Positions 48,638 to 57,507 of a stretch of 64,000 nucleotides of DNA are shown one piece after another. The notes beneath the pieces were generated by a model. That model saw only the letters and a list, made by a program, of their open reading frames with translations, made no database searches and was not told where the DNA came from. Source of the stretch: CAZEJS01 sp964512645 (GTDB lineage Bacteria > Actinomycetota > Geothermincolia > Fen-727 > Anoxymicrobiaceae); NCBI GenBank assembly GCA_964512645.1, contig CAZEJS010000006.1:1-64000 (forward strand), given 5' to 3'. Position 1 is the first letter of the stretch, and each line of letters begins with the position of its first letter. A program made the position numbers and the translations under genes.

Positions 48638-50227
48638 TCATCCCTCCACGATCTGTCTCAGGGGCACGTCCAGGGCGACGACGGTCCCCCGGCCCGGCTC
48701 CGATTTCACCTCGAAGCTGCCGCCCAGGAGTTCGGTGCGTTCCTTCATGCTGGCGATGCCCAGGTTGCGGGTCTTGCTGCGCGCCCGGGTTCTTGAATAG
48801 CCTTTCCCGTCGTCGCGCACCGCGAGGTGGAGCTTCTGGGGCGTGGTCCTCACCTCGATGGTAACGTGCCGCGCGCCGGCGTGTTTCTCGACGTTGTTGA
48901 GGGCCTCCTGGACGATCCGGAACAGGTTGATGCGGGCGTCCCTGGTCAGCCCGGGCATGGGCTCCGGGAGCTGCAGGCTGTACTGGACCCGGTTCCTTGC
49001 CGCGAAGTTCTTCAGGTGTGTCTCCAGCGCCTTCCCCAGCCCCATGTCGTCGAGCATGGGGGGCCTGAGCCCCAGGAGCAGGTCGCGCAGGTCCTTGATG
49101 CTGGTGTCGAGCTGTTCCTCGACCGTCCTGATGTCCCCGGTCAGGACGCCGTCGTCCGCTGCGGCCAGCTTCTTCTCGAGTGCCTGCAGGCGGTAGGAGA
49201 CGCCGACCAGGGACTGCACGATGCTGTCGTGTATCTCGGCGGCGAGCCGCCTTCGCTCCGATTCCTGGACGGTGATCGCCTGGTGCAGCAGGCGCCGGTG
49301 GATTATCTCGTCCTCGCGGAGGCTTTCGTGGAGGCGGGCCCGGGCCACCGCGGACGCCACCTGGTTGGCGATTGTAGCCAGGAGGTCCTCCTCGTCCATG
49401 GAGAGGTTGACCCCGGAACCGCCGGCGATGACGAAGGCCCCCAGGTAAGCGTCACGCTCGTAGAGCGGGAGCACGTAGCCGTCCTCGGCCGTCGGGGTTT
49501 CCGCGAAGATGGCGCCCAGCGAGAAGCCCTCCAGGTCGCTGGCTTTCACGGGGCGCCTGTTCGCGGCGAACGCCTGGAGGAGGGCCGCCTCGACCTCGGG
49601 GCCGGCGCTCCCGCGGCCGGTGCTTTTGCCGCGGCTGGAAGCCCTTTTGAACGTATAGACGTCGGACCCGTTGTCGCCGCTCAAGACCAGGGCGCAGTGC
49701 GGGAATTCGAAAAGGCCGCAGAGCTTCTCGGCGATACCCGCGAACAGGTCGTCCAGCACCGGCGCGGAGATGAGTATGTCCGATATCCGGTGGAGCGTCG
49801 AAAGCTGCAGGCGCTCGATCGCCTCGCGCCGTTCCCGGGCGACCTCGTCGCGGGCCTGGGGTTTCAAAACGCTCTTTATGGCGTCGGTCAGGGCGACGGG
49901 GCTGAACGGCTTGGTGATGTACTTGACGGCCCCCGCCCCCAGGCCGCGAAGCTGGTCGCGCTCTTTCACCCTCGCGGTTACCATCACCACCGGGGTCCCG
50001 GCGGTCTCGGGGTTTCCCTTGATGGATTTCAGGATGTCCCAGCCGCTCACCCGTGGGAGCATGACGTCGAGGACCACGCAGTCGTAGGCGTTCGAGCCTA
50101 TCAGCTCGAGCGCGGCCGGCCCGTCATGTGCCTCGGTGACCTCCATATCTTCCAGCTCCAGGTTGATGGAGATGACCTTGGCGACGTCCTGTTCATCTTC
50201 GACAACAAGGATACGCGGCTTGGGCAT
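48638..50227 (-). CDS. receiver-GAF-HisKA_3 hybrid sensor kinase
   Basis: A 529-residue cytoplasmic hybrid. An N-terminal receiver ('VVEDEQDVAKV', Asp in 'VVLDVMLPRVSGWD', Lys in 'ITKPFSPV') is followed by a GAF domain (about 140-300) and a NarX/DesK-type kinase core: HisKA_3 'ERRRLAAEIHDSIVQSLVG', then HATPase 'IVQEALNNVEKHAGA' and 'DDGKGYS'. The receiver at the front lets another kinase control it. It passes phosphate to the LuxR-type regulator at 47998, with a 1-base gap, so they form a two-component pair. Confidence 0.9.
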   Translation of the reverse strand: MPKPRILVVEDEQDVAKVISINLELEDMEVTEAHDGPAALELIGSNAYDCVVLDVMLPRVSGWDILKSIKGNPETAGTPVVMVTARVKERDQLRGLGAGAVKYITKPFSPVALTDAIKSVLKPQARDEVARERREAIERLQLSTLHRISDILISAPVLDDLFAGIAEKLCGLFEFPHCALVLSGDNGSDVYTFKRASSRGKSTGRGSAGPEVEAALLQAFAANRRPVKASDLEGFSLGAIFAETPTAEDGYVLPLYERDAYLGAFVIAGGSGVNLSMDEEDLLATIANQVASAVARARLHESLREDEIIHRRLLHQAITVQESERRRLAAEIHDSIVQSLVGVSYRLQALEKKLAAADDGVLTGDIRTVEEQLDTSIKDLRDLLLGLRPPMLDDMGLGKALETHLKNFAARNRVQYSLQLPEPMPGLTRDARINLFRIVQEALNNVEKHAGARHVTIEVRTTPQKLHLAVRDDGKGYSRTRARSKTRNLGIASMKERTELLGGSFEVKSEPGRGTVVALDVPLRQIVEG

Positions 50228-50413
50228 CAGACCTCCATGGCGACACTAACAGTATCGGGCGCGCCCGGCGATTTATTGAGCAAAATAGACACCCGATCGG
50301 GGGATGAGCACGCGCGTAGTCCCGCACACTTCACCGGGGAATGACCGGACGGGTGACCCCGGCGCCGGCCGCAGGTGAGACCTCGAGAAGAAACCGCCGC
50401 CGAGTGGCGATTA

Positions 50414-50443
50414 TTGCGGTCCGGGAACGGCCGGCGATATAAT
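50414..50443 (+). promoter_or_regulatory. promoter of tRNA-Gly
   Basis: TTGCGG and a perfect TATAAT (50438-50443) are 18 bases apart, and the tRNA begins 13 bases later. Confidence 0.75.
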
Positions 50444-50456
50444 GAGGCGCAACCGA

Positions 50457-50532
50457 GCGGGTGTAGCTCAGCCGGCAGAGCGTCAGCTTCCCAAGCTGAA
50501 GGTCGTGGGTTCGAGACCCATCACCCGCTCCA
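50457..50532 (+). tRNA. tRNA-Gly (CCC anticodon), CCA encoded
   Basis: A 76-nt cloverleaf: acceptor GCGGGTG / CACCCGC, anticodon arm TCAGC-TTCCCAA-GCTGA with CCC, T arm GTGGG-TTCGAGA-CCCAT (near-standard), TCCA 3' end. It reads GGG. Its first 40 bases plus 4 upstream are copied at 53837-53880. Confidence 0.95.
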
Positions 50533-50884
50533 GTCCATCGCCTGATCTACCTTGCGTTTCCAGACCCCCTGTCTGACATGTTTTCGCAGCAGCAGGCGAA
50601 TACTCTCGTGGGGCCATCAACCGCCAACGAGTCAACGGGAGAGGCAGGAACCGGACCACCGGCATCTGCCCGGCTATTGCCGTCGTATTCCCACACGCCC
50701 TGGCCTTTTTACTGGTCTCCAAATGTTCCGGCATAGAGCACCTGTCCTGTTGCATCGTACGGCAAGCACTGAACCCCTTGAACAGTCTCTGGGCGATAGG
50801 AGGAATTGCACCATGTAGATGCAATTGGTATTTTGCGGTTGAAGGATGCCTGTGGCGGCAGGCTCGAGCGAAGGGGGATGAAGC
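50533..50884. other. gap between tRNA-Gly and surface protein gene
   Basis: This 352-base stretch is less GC-rich than the flanks. Antisense to it is a frame ending in tRNA sequence ('MGLEPTTFSLGS'), a common false product. A GATAGGAGGAATTGCACC segment near 50800 looks like a ribosome site followed by ATGTAG, a dead start. I see no gene. It may be the eroded end of an integrated element next to the tRNA. Confidence 0.3.
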
Positions 50885-53647
50885 ATGTTCACAAAGACCA
50901 CGAACAAACCCGGCTGTGCCGCGCGCGACCGCGTTTCCAGGAGGAAAAAGGCGCCCATTGCGGCGGCGCTTGCCCTCGCCCTCGCGGCGGCGGTGACCAT
51001 CGCGGTCGTCCCCGGCGCGCTCGCGGCGGAAACTCCTGGCGGCAAGGCGGTGAACACCTCGACCAACACCGGCCGCTCCCCGGCGCGGAAAGCGGTGGGC
51101 GTCCCCCGAAACGGCATCACCGCTTCACCACAGTACGGGTGGACCAACACCGGTATCCCCTCCACCGAGACCATCTACGACTTCGCTTACGACAGCACGC
51201 GGAACGTCCTTTATGCGTGCGGAGTGGAGACCGGTGGGAATATCTGGCGGAACACGAACCCGACGGGAGGGGGAGCCTGGCAGAGCATTGGCGCGCCGGT
51301 GGGTTTGGACGCCACCAGGCTCGCGTTCGACGAGTCCAAGAACGTGCTCTACGCTGCGGGTGACGCCGCGGACGTCTACCGGTGCGACCCCTCGCAGGCG
51401 ACTCCCACGTGGGTGTCCCTGGGCGGTCCGGGTGCCAGCGACTGGTTCCCCTGCCTGCTGCTCGACAAGGCGAACAACAAGCTTTACGCCTCATCGTTTG
51501 ACGGCAATGTCTACGTGAGGAGCAACCCGGCCGGTGCGGGGGCATGGACGACCCTTCCCGCCCCGCCGATTGATATGCGAAGCCTGGCTTTTAACTCGAG
51601 CGGAAGCATACTCTTCGGTGCGGGCAATGACGGGAACGTCTACAAGCTCTCCGGCTCGCCGCCGGCGTGGGCCTCGACCGGCGGGCCCGGTGCGACCAAT
51701 CCTTGCGTATGGCTCCAGATGGACACGGGTCGGGACATCCTCTACGTGAGCTCGTGGGACGGGGGGGTGTACGCCCTGCCGGGCACGACGGGCGCGGGCG
51801 CCTGGAAGACCCTCGGTACGCCTTCGCCTTCGACCGGGGGCGTGTACCAGATAGCCCTGGACCCGGCGTGCGACATCCTCTACGCGGGGACGGATGACGA
51901 ACACGCCTACAAGAACATAGCCCCCAGCAGCGGGGGGACCACCTGGATAGACATGGGTGCCCCGCGTTCCGGCGGCCACGAGCACGTGGCCGCGCTGGAA
52001 CTGGGGAAAGACAGCCGGACGCTGTTCGCCGGGATAGGGGATTTCAACACGGTCGGCGGCGCCTTCTACACGGGCCTGCCATCGGTGACCGGCGTGACGC
52101 CTTCCTCGGCGCAGCGGGGCGCCACCGGTATTGACGTGGTCATCAAGTGCAGTAACACCGACATCAAGACAGGCGCGGCCGCCCATTTCTCCAGTCCCGA
52201 CATCAAGGTGAACAGCACCACCAGGAAAAGCGCGACCGAGGTGACCGCCAATATAGACATCGCCGACGGGGCGACGCTCGGCGCCTGCGACGTCGGGCTC
52301 ACTTACACCGACTCCGGCTCCGTCGAGGAGAAGGCCGTCTGTCTTGCGGATGGCTTCACCGTGGAGAAGCCCACTTCCATCTGGTACCTCGCGGAAGGCA
52401 CCAACGCCTGGGGGTTCTCCACCTACATCACCATCGAAAACCCCCACGCGCGGGGGGTGACCGCGCGGCTCACTTACATGGACCCCAGGGCGGAGAGCGG
52501 CTCGGGTGTGGTGGCCAGGCGGGACGTGAGCCTGCCCGCCCTGTCCCAGACCACCGTAAGCTCGATGTCAGACATCGGAGAGGTGGACTTCTCTACGGAA
52601 GTGGAGTGCCTTGAAGGGAAGAAGATAGCGGTGGACCGCACCATGTTCTGGACCGGGCCGGGCGCCGCCTCCCCCGAGGGGCACAGCTCTATCGGCACCA
52701 CGGCGCCCTCCAGGACCTGGTACCTGCCCGAGGGTTCTTCCGAATGGGAGTTCGAGACCTGGACGCTGGTACAGAACCCCGGTGATGCCGATGCTTCCAT
52801 CACCCTCACCTACATGACCGAGGACCAGGGTCCGATCCCGGTGAAGAAGAAGATACCCGCGCACTCCCGGGCCACCTTCTCGATGGGGCAGGATATCGGG
52901 AAACACGACGCTTCGATCAAGATAGAATCCGACGTCCCGGTGATAGCCGAGCGCTCGCAGTACAGGAACGACCGCAGGGAAGGTTCCTGCTCCATCGGCG
53001 CCGCGGAGCCCTCCGCCGACTGTTACCTCGCCGAGGGCACGACGGCGTGGGGGTTCACGACCTACGTGCTGGTGCAGAACCCCAACCGCTCCGAGGTGGA
53101 AGTGGACATAACGTACATGACCCCGGACGGTCCCTGGGCCCAGCCGTCGTTCAAGATGCCGGCGAACTCGAGAAAGACCGTGAGAGTGAACGACCTGGGG
53201 CCCGTCGCCAGCACGGACCTCTCGATCCATGTGCACGGCTCGAAGCCGATAGTGGCCGAGCGCGCGATGTACTGGGACAACGGGACCGGCGAAGCCTGCC
53301 ACGCTTCAATCGGGCTCCCCTCGCCTGCCATGACGTTCCTGCTCCCCGACGGTCAGACAAGCGAGGGCCGTGAGACCTGGACGCTGGTGCAGAACCCCAA
53401 CGGTACGCCCGTTCAGGTAACCCTCACCTACCTGAGGGCCGGGGGAGGCAAGCCGGTGGTGAAGACCGAGACCATCGGCGCCAACTCCCGCAAGACGTTC
53501 AACATGGCCGAACACTCCGGGATAGAGGGCAGGGCCTCCGTGGTAGTGGCGGCGAAGCCCGGCACCAGGCCGATCATGGCCGAGCGCGCCATGTACTGGA
53601 ACGGCCGGGGGGCCGGCATCGGCACGATCGGGGGACGGTCGGAGTAG
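50885..53647 (+). CDS. exported beta-propeller and repeat surface protein
   Basis: A 920-residue secreted protein. An Arg/Lys head and helix ('IAAALALALAAAVTIAVVPG') form a signal peptide ending near 'ALAAE'. Residues about 75-390 are a BNR/sortilin-like propeller of about six blades ('ETIYDFAYDSTRNVLYACGV', 'DATRLAFDESKNVLYAAGD', 'MRSLAFNSSGSILFGAGND'). An IPT-like domain ('VTGVTPSSAQRGATGIDV') precedes four surface modules ('WYLAEGTNAWGFSTYITIEN', 'WYLPEGSSEWEFETWTLVQN', 'CYLAEGTTAWGFTTYVLVQN', 'FLLPDGQTSEGRETWTLVQN'). It lies between the intact tRNA-Gly and its copied 5' half. Start ATG 50885 follows GGGGGATGAAGC. Confidence 0.72.
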   Translation: MFTKTTNKPGCAARDRVSRRKKAPIAAALALALAAAVTIAVVPGALAAETPGGKAVNTSTNTGRSPARKAVGVPRNGITASPQYGWTNTGIPSTETIYDFAYDSTRNVLYACGVETGGNIWRNTNPTGGGAWQSIGAPVGLDATRLAFDESKNVLYAAGDAADVYRCDPSQATPTWVSLGGPGASDWFPCLLLDKANNKLYASSFDGNVYVRSNPAGAGAWTTLPAPPIDMRSLAFNSSGSILFGAGNDGNVYKLSGSPPAWASTGGPGATNPCVWLQMDTGRDILYVSSWDGGVYALPGTTGAGAWKTLGTPSPSTGGVYQIALDPACDILYAGTDDEHAYKNIAPSSGGTTWIDMGAPRSGGHEHVAALELGKDSRTLFAGIGDFNTVGGAFYTGLPSVTGVTPSSAQRGATGIDVVIKCSNTDIKTGAAAHFSSPDIKVNSTTRKSATEVTANIDIADGATLGACDVGLTYTDSGSVEEKAVCLADGFTVEKPTSIWYLAEGTNAWGFSTYITIENPHARGVTARLTYMDPRAESGSGVVARRDVSLPALSQTTVSSMSDIGEVDFSTEVECLEGKKIAVDRTMFWTGPGAASPEGHSSIGTTAPSRTWYLPEGSSEWEFETWTLVQNPGDADASITLTYMTEDQGPIPVKKKIPAHSRATFSMGQDIGKHDASIKIESDVPVIAERSQYRNDRREGSCSIGAAEPSADCYLAEGTTAWGFTTYVLVQNPNRSEVEVDITYMTPDGPWAQPSFKMPANSRKTVRVNDLGPVASTDLSIHVHGSKPIVAERAMYWDNGTGEACHASIGLPSPAMTFLLPDGQTSEGRETWTLVQNPNGTPVQVTLTYLRAGGGKPVVKTETIGANSRKTFNMAEHSGIEGRASVVVAAKPGTRPIMAERAMYWNGRGAGIGTIGGRSE

Positions 53648-53836
53648 GGATCAAGAGTCCAGGCACGCCGGGCGCCCGCTCCGACGAGCGGGCGCACGGC
53701 ATGCCGGTCGAGTCCTGCGGGACGGGAGGGACCCGGGCGGGCCGTCGGGAGGGGGTGGAAGCCGGGGAAGATGAGGATCATAAGAAATAGCGAAGTGGCG
53801 TGCTCGATTTGCGCCAGAAACCTTGGTCTCATTTGC

Positions 53837-53880
53837 CCGAGCGGGTGTAGCTCAGCCGGCAGAGCGTCAGCTTCCCAAGC
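53837..53880 (+). repeat. copied 5' half of tRNA-Gly (pseudo-tRNA) at the CRISPR island edge
   Basis: These 44 bases are identical to 50453-50496: four leader bases plus tRNA-Gly from position 1 to the end of the anticodon loop. The second half of the tRNA is missing, so it cannot function. Sequence after 53880 turns AT-richer at once and differs from the neighbourhood. It may be an attachment-site scar or a deletion/duplication junction. Confidence 0.8.
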
Positions 53881-54331
53881 CTATTCCTTGGTTTCCACAG
53901 AAGTTCGAATAAATTGGTAAGGGCTAAAAGGGCTAATATCAGCTTTGATGATGCGGTATTCTGTGCCCCGCCGTGTTCACACCAGATAACTCTCTGACCA
54001 CGACTTGGAGTTACTTACGGGACTATATCGGGACGGAAATGGGGTATTTCGGCCCAATATAGACTGCGGAGGCTGACCCGATGGACAGCTTCGATAAGTC
54101 CGGCGGCCCCCTCGTCCTATCGTCGCGAATGCTCCCAGCTCTGGGAATAGTGTTGGGCTCGTCGCAACTGCCTGCTACGATGATTTCTGGAGGGGCTAAT
54201 AGTTACGGCGGACCGGCATCAGCCTCGATCCTGCGGTGGCGTTTCGAGCCAATGGGCTCGGGTCAGATGTGAGGCGGTACAACTTGGAAGAAGAGGAAGA
54301 CTGAGAAGACACGTCGTCTGCGAAATACCCT
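53881..54331. other. AT-richer spacer region before the CRISPR array
   Basis: This 451-base stretch has lower GC than the genes to the left and no frame that I can support. A 63-residue frame at 54081-54272 has no recognisable content. Tandem GGGCTAA blocks occur near 53926-53936. The distal array end follows at 54332. Confidence 0.4.
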
Positions 54332-57025
54332 CCAGCTCTGGGTCAACGGGTTTTCACCCGTGGATACACTCCGGATCGGTCAACTACCGAGAGCACGTCG
54401 GCATGGCTTCAATTGGGCCACGGGTTTTCACCCGTGGATACGACCTCGGCGCCGGGCTCGCAGTCTGCCAGCAGCAAATAGCTTCAATTGGGCCACGGGT
54501 TTTCACCCGTGGATACCGACGATGGACGCTGCAGTGGAGACTTCCATGATCTTGGCTTCAATTGGGCCACGGGTTTTCACCCGTGGATACCTTTATCTCC
54601 AGTGTCAAAGTTGCCCTCGAAAGAGATGCTTCAATTGGGCCACGGGTTTTCACCCGTGGATACGCCCAAGACGATCCCAACCATACGGTTGTTATTCTAG
54701 TGCTTCAATTGGGCCACGGGTTTTCACCCGTGGATACTCCTCCGATGTCAGCATCTCCCCGGTGTGCCAATCGCTGCTTCAATTGGGCCACGGGTTTTCA
54801 CCCGTGGATACAAAGCGCGGCGCAGAAACGCACTGAGAGGAGGGTGGTTTGCTTCAATTGGGCCACGGGTTTTCACCCGTGGATACGTAGTAAGTCTCCT
54901 TTTCGTCCACGCCGGTGACGAAGCTTCAATTGGGCCACGGGTTTTCACCCGTGGATACCACACCGTACTCGACCCGGTGTTCGTCACCTTTACCCTGCTT
55001 CAATTGGGCCACGGGTTTTCACCCGTGGATACTGCCGTTGCGGATGCCATAGCGTATCCAATCTCCGGTGGCTTCAATTGGGCCACGGGTTTTCACCCGT
55101 GGATACCGGGGACATGCGCTCACTGCTGCAAGCCATTCGCTCGAGAGCTTCAATTGGGCCACGGGTTTTCACCCGTGGATACTCGTATAAAGAGGGGGTG
55201 GCAAGATGTTACGGTGCTGGAGCTTCAATTGGGCCACGGGTTTTCACCCGTGGATACCAGACGAACAGTGTCTCCATGCAGACGTACAACATGTGGCTTC
55301 AATTGGGCCACGGGTTTTCACCCGTGGATACCGCGGAGTTTGTGGTAGACGTCGACCACAAGGTCTATTGCTTCAATTGGGCCACGGGTTTTCACCCGTG
55401 GATACCTGAACGAGAGGGTTCAGGCTGAAATCGGACTCATCACGCTTCAATTGGGCCACGGGTTTTCACCCGTGGATACCGGGGACTGTAAGCACCGCGG
55501 CCCGGTCAAGGTCTTCGGCTTCAATTGGGCCACGGGTTTTCACCCGTGGATACGGTGTGCTTCCCTCTCCAGTGCGCGTAGGCGTGCGGGGGGCTTCAAT
55601 TGGGCCACGGGTTTTCACCCGTGGATACACCCGCAACCTTGCGGCGTCGATAGGCCTGAGCGAGCAGCTTCAATTGGGCCACGGGTTTTCACCCGTGGAT
55701 ACCTCGAACATCATCAGGCCGATACGCCTGCCCAGTTCCGTGCTTCAATTGGGCCACGGGTTTTCACCCGTGGATACCCCGCAACCTTGCGGCGTCGATA
55801 GGCTTGAACGAGCAGCTTCAATTGGGCCACGGGTTTTCACCCGTGGATACTTCAGCGGAGGGACTGATGGCTTCTAGTAGGCCAGACTGGCTTCAATTGG
55901 GCCACGGGTTTTCACCCGTGGATACAGATGGTACTTGAGCCCGACTTCAGTGCGGTCGTCGAGCGCTTCAATTGGGCCACGGGTTTTCACCCGTGGATAC
56001 TGCCTCCGTGACGATTCCCGCTGTGGACTACAGCGAGCTTCAATTGGGCCACGGGTTTTCACCCGTGGATACCTTACAACCCGGCGGTGCTTGAAGAAGG
56101 ATTGCACATTGCTTCAATTGGGCCACGGGTTTTCACCCGTGGATACACGAATGCCTCTTCCTCGCACGCCCCGACGCGCTTTGCGCTTCAATTGGGCCAC
56201 GGGTTTTCACCCGTGGATACGAAGGGCTACGAGGAGCGCATGGCCGAGATAGACCGTCTGCTTCAATTGGGCCACGGGTTTTCACCCGTGGATACTCGCT
56301 CCCGACAACCTTGAACGCTACCTGCTGCTGCTGGCTTCAATTGGGCCACGGGTTTTCACCCGTGGATACGCCCCGAATCGTGTACTTGTTTACAACCCTG
56401 CCTATTTGGCTTCAATTGGGCCACGGGTTTTCACCCGTGGATACTTGCTCTTGAGCCTCCTGCTACCGACGGGGACGGGATGGCTTCAATTGGGCCACGG
56501 GTTTTCACCCGTGGATACTTGTTTTCCTCCTAGGCTATCTCCTGATCCCATTTCCGCTTCAATTGGGCCACGGGTTTTCACCCGTGGATACTCTCTTCCC
56601 GCCGCCCCTACAACTGGCCCGCTTTCTCGGCTTCAATTGGGCCACGGGTTTTCACCCGTGGATACTCCTGTGGCGGTTCATGTACTCGCCGTACGCCTGG
56701 ATTAGCTTCAATTGGGCCACGGGTTTTCACCCGTGGATACGCAGTTGTGTTTTTTCAGCACCTCCGCGTACAGAGCACGGCTTCAATTGGGCCACGGGTT
56801 TTCACCCGTGGATACTAGGTGGCGAATTCGATAGACTGCTGTTCGATATTGCTGCTTCAATTGGGCCACGGGTTTTCACCCGTGGATACNNNNNNNNNNN
56901 NNNNNNNNNNNNNNNNNNNNNNNNNNNNNNNNNNNNNNNNNNNNNNNNNNNNNNNNNNNNNNNNNNNNNNNNNNNNNNNNNNNNNNNNNGCTTCAATTGG
57001 GCCACGGGTTTTCACCCGTGGATAC
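54332..57025 (-). CRISPR. type I-G CRISPR array, at least 36 repeats, transcribed on the minus strand
   Basis: Thirty-six copies of a 36-nt repeat (35 apparently identical, one degenerate) and 34 complete spacers of 36-40 nt, mostly 38, are visible, plus an N gap. Repeat starts run from 54332 and 54406 to 56854 and 56990. The repeat has a 7-bp inverted pair CCACGGG/CCCGTGG. The copy at 54332-54367 is degenerate in the half that is 3' on the minus strand, which marks the leader-distal end. On the minus strand the repeat ends with ATTGAAGC, as is common. So the array reads right to left, away from cas2, with the leader at 57026-57213. Two spacers (55629-55666 and 55778-55814) are near-identical. 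Confidence 0.97.
56890..56989. other. assembly gap of 100 N inside the array
   Basis: One hundred N bases replace sequence between the repeats at 56854-56889 and 56990-57025. Exactly 100 N is a common placeholder for a gap of unknown length, so an unknown number of repeats and spacers near the leader are missing. Confidence 0.98.
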
Positions 57026-57213
57026 CGCACCCTTCAAATAGCGCTGAACGAAGCCGTTCTGCGACTGTATTTTCGAGAGGTACACTTCTCGTTGTCAAGG
57101 TACACATTGTTTCTGGTGGTGCGCTGTAGAAAAACCTTTCACAGCGCCTTATTCGAGCTTCGAGACGTCTCGCTTTCTTGTTCGTCGCTGGACCTCTCGC
57201 AGCACTTAAAAGC
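57026..57213 (-). promoter_or_regulatory. CRISPR leader
   Basis: These 188 bases lie between cas2 and the leader-proximal repeat and are AT-richer than the coding flanks. The minus strand shows TTGACA (57098-57093), two GTGTACC copies spaced 20 bases apart (57105-57099, 57085-57079), a 7-bp inverted repeat CGAGAGG/CTTCTCG around TACA (57074-57091) and a perfect 7-bp inverted repeat GCGCTGT/ACAGCGC (57121-57147). These could be a promoter and the integration-guiding motifs. Confidence 0.7.
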
Positions 57214-57504
57214 TTAGATAACCACGCAGTGTCTTCTCTGCACCGACAGGGTCGTTCCCAAGAACTCCAGCGCTTCCATGCCCCTGCCTTTTTCAGGTCC
57301 TATGCGTGCAAGCATGAACCTGTCCTCCCGCTGGTTGAGCACATCTTTTACCTTCGATACCATGACTAACTTCTCCTCAGGGGAAAGAACGCAAATGAAT
57401 ACCGAGTATTGCAGCGGGTCTCCGTAACCCTTCATGGTTCTGAACATGCGTCTCAGGCGTTTCGGTTCCGCCACGTCGTAGAAAGCCAGATATACGGACC
57501 TCAT
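57214..57504 (-). CDS. cas2: CRISPR-associated endonuclease Cas2
   Basis: 96 residues with the Cas2 ferredoxin-like start 'VYLAFYDVAEPKRLRRMFR', catalytic-type Asp in 'AFYDVAEP', and 'YGDPLQYSVFICVLS'. Cas2 joins Cas1 in the complex that inserts new spacers. It starts 3 bases after the cas4-cas1 stop. It is the last cas gene before the leader. Confidence 0.95.
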   Translation of the reverse strand: MRSVYLAFYDVAEPKRLRRMFRTMKGYGDPLQYSVFICVLSPEEKLVMVSKVKDVLNQREDRFMLARIGPEKGRGMEALEFLGTTLSVQRRHCVVI

Positions 57505-57507
57505 CGG

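Noticed and set aside
50483..50824. 113-residue minus-strand frame ending 'VMGLEPTTFSLGS'
   Set aside because: Its end is the complement of tRNA-Gly, a common false product of gene calling, and the rest shows no domain.
53841..53880. A second working tRNA-Gly gene
   Set aside because: The sequence diverges after the anticodon loop; the T arm and acceptor 3' strand are absent.
54081..54272. 63-residue plus-strand frame
   Set aside because: No ribosome site, no domain, and it lies in non-coding AT-richer DNA next to the array.
54360..57129. Many frames with 'FNWATGFHPWI' or 'ASIGPRVFTRGY' repeats
   Set aside because: They are translations of the CRISPR repeat and are not proteins.
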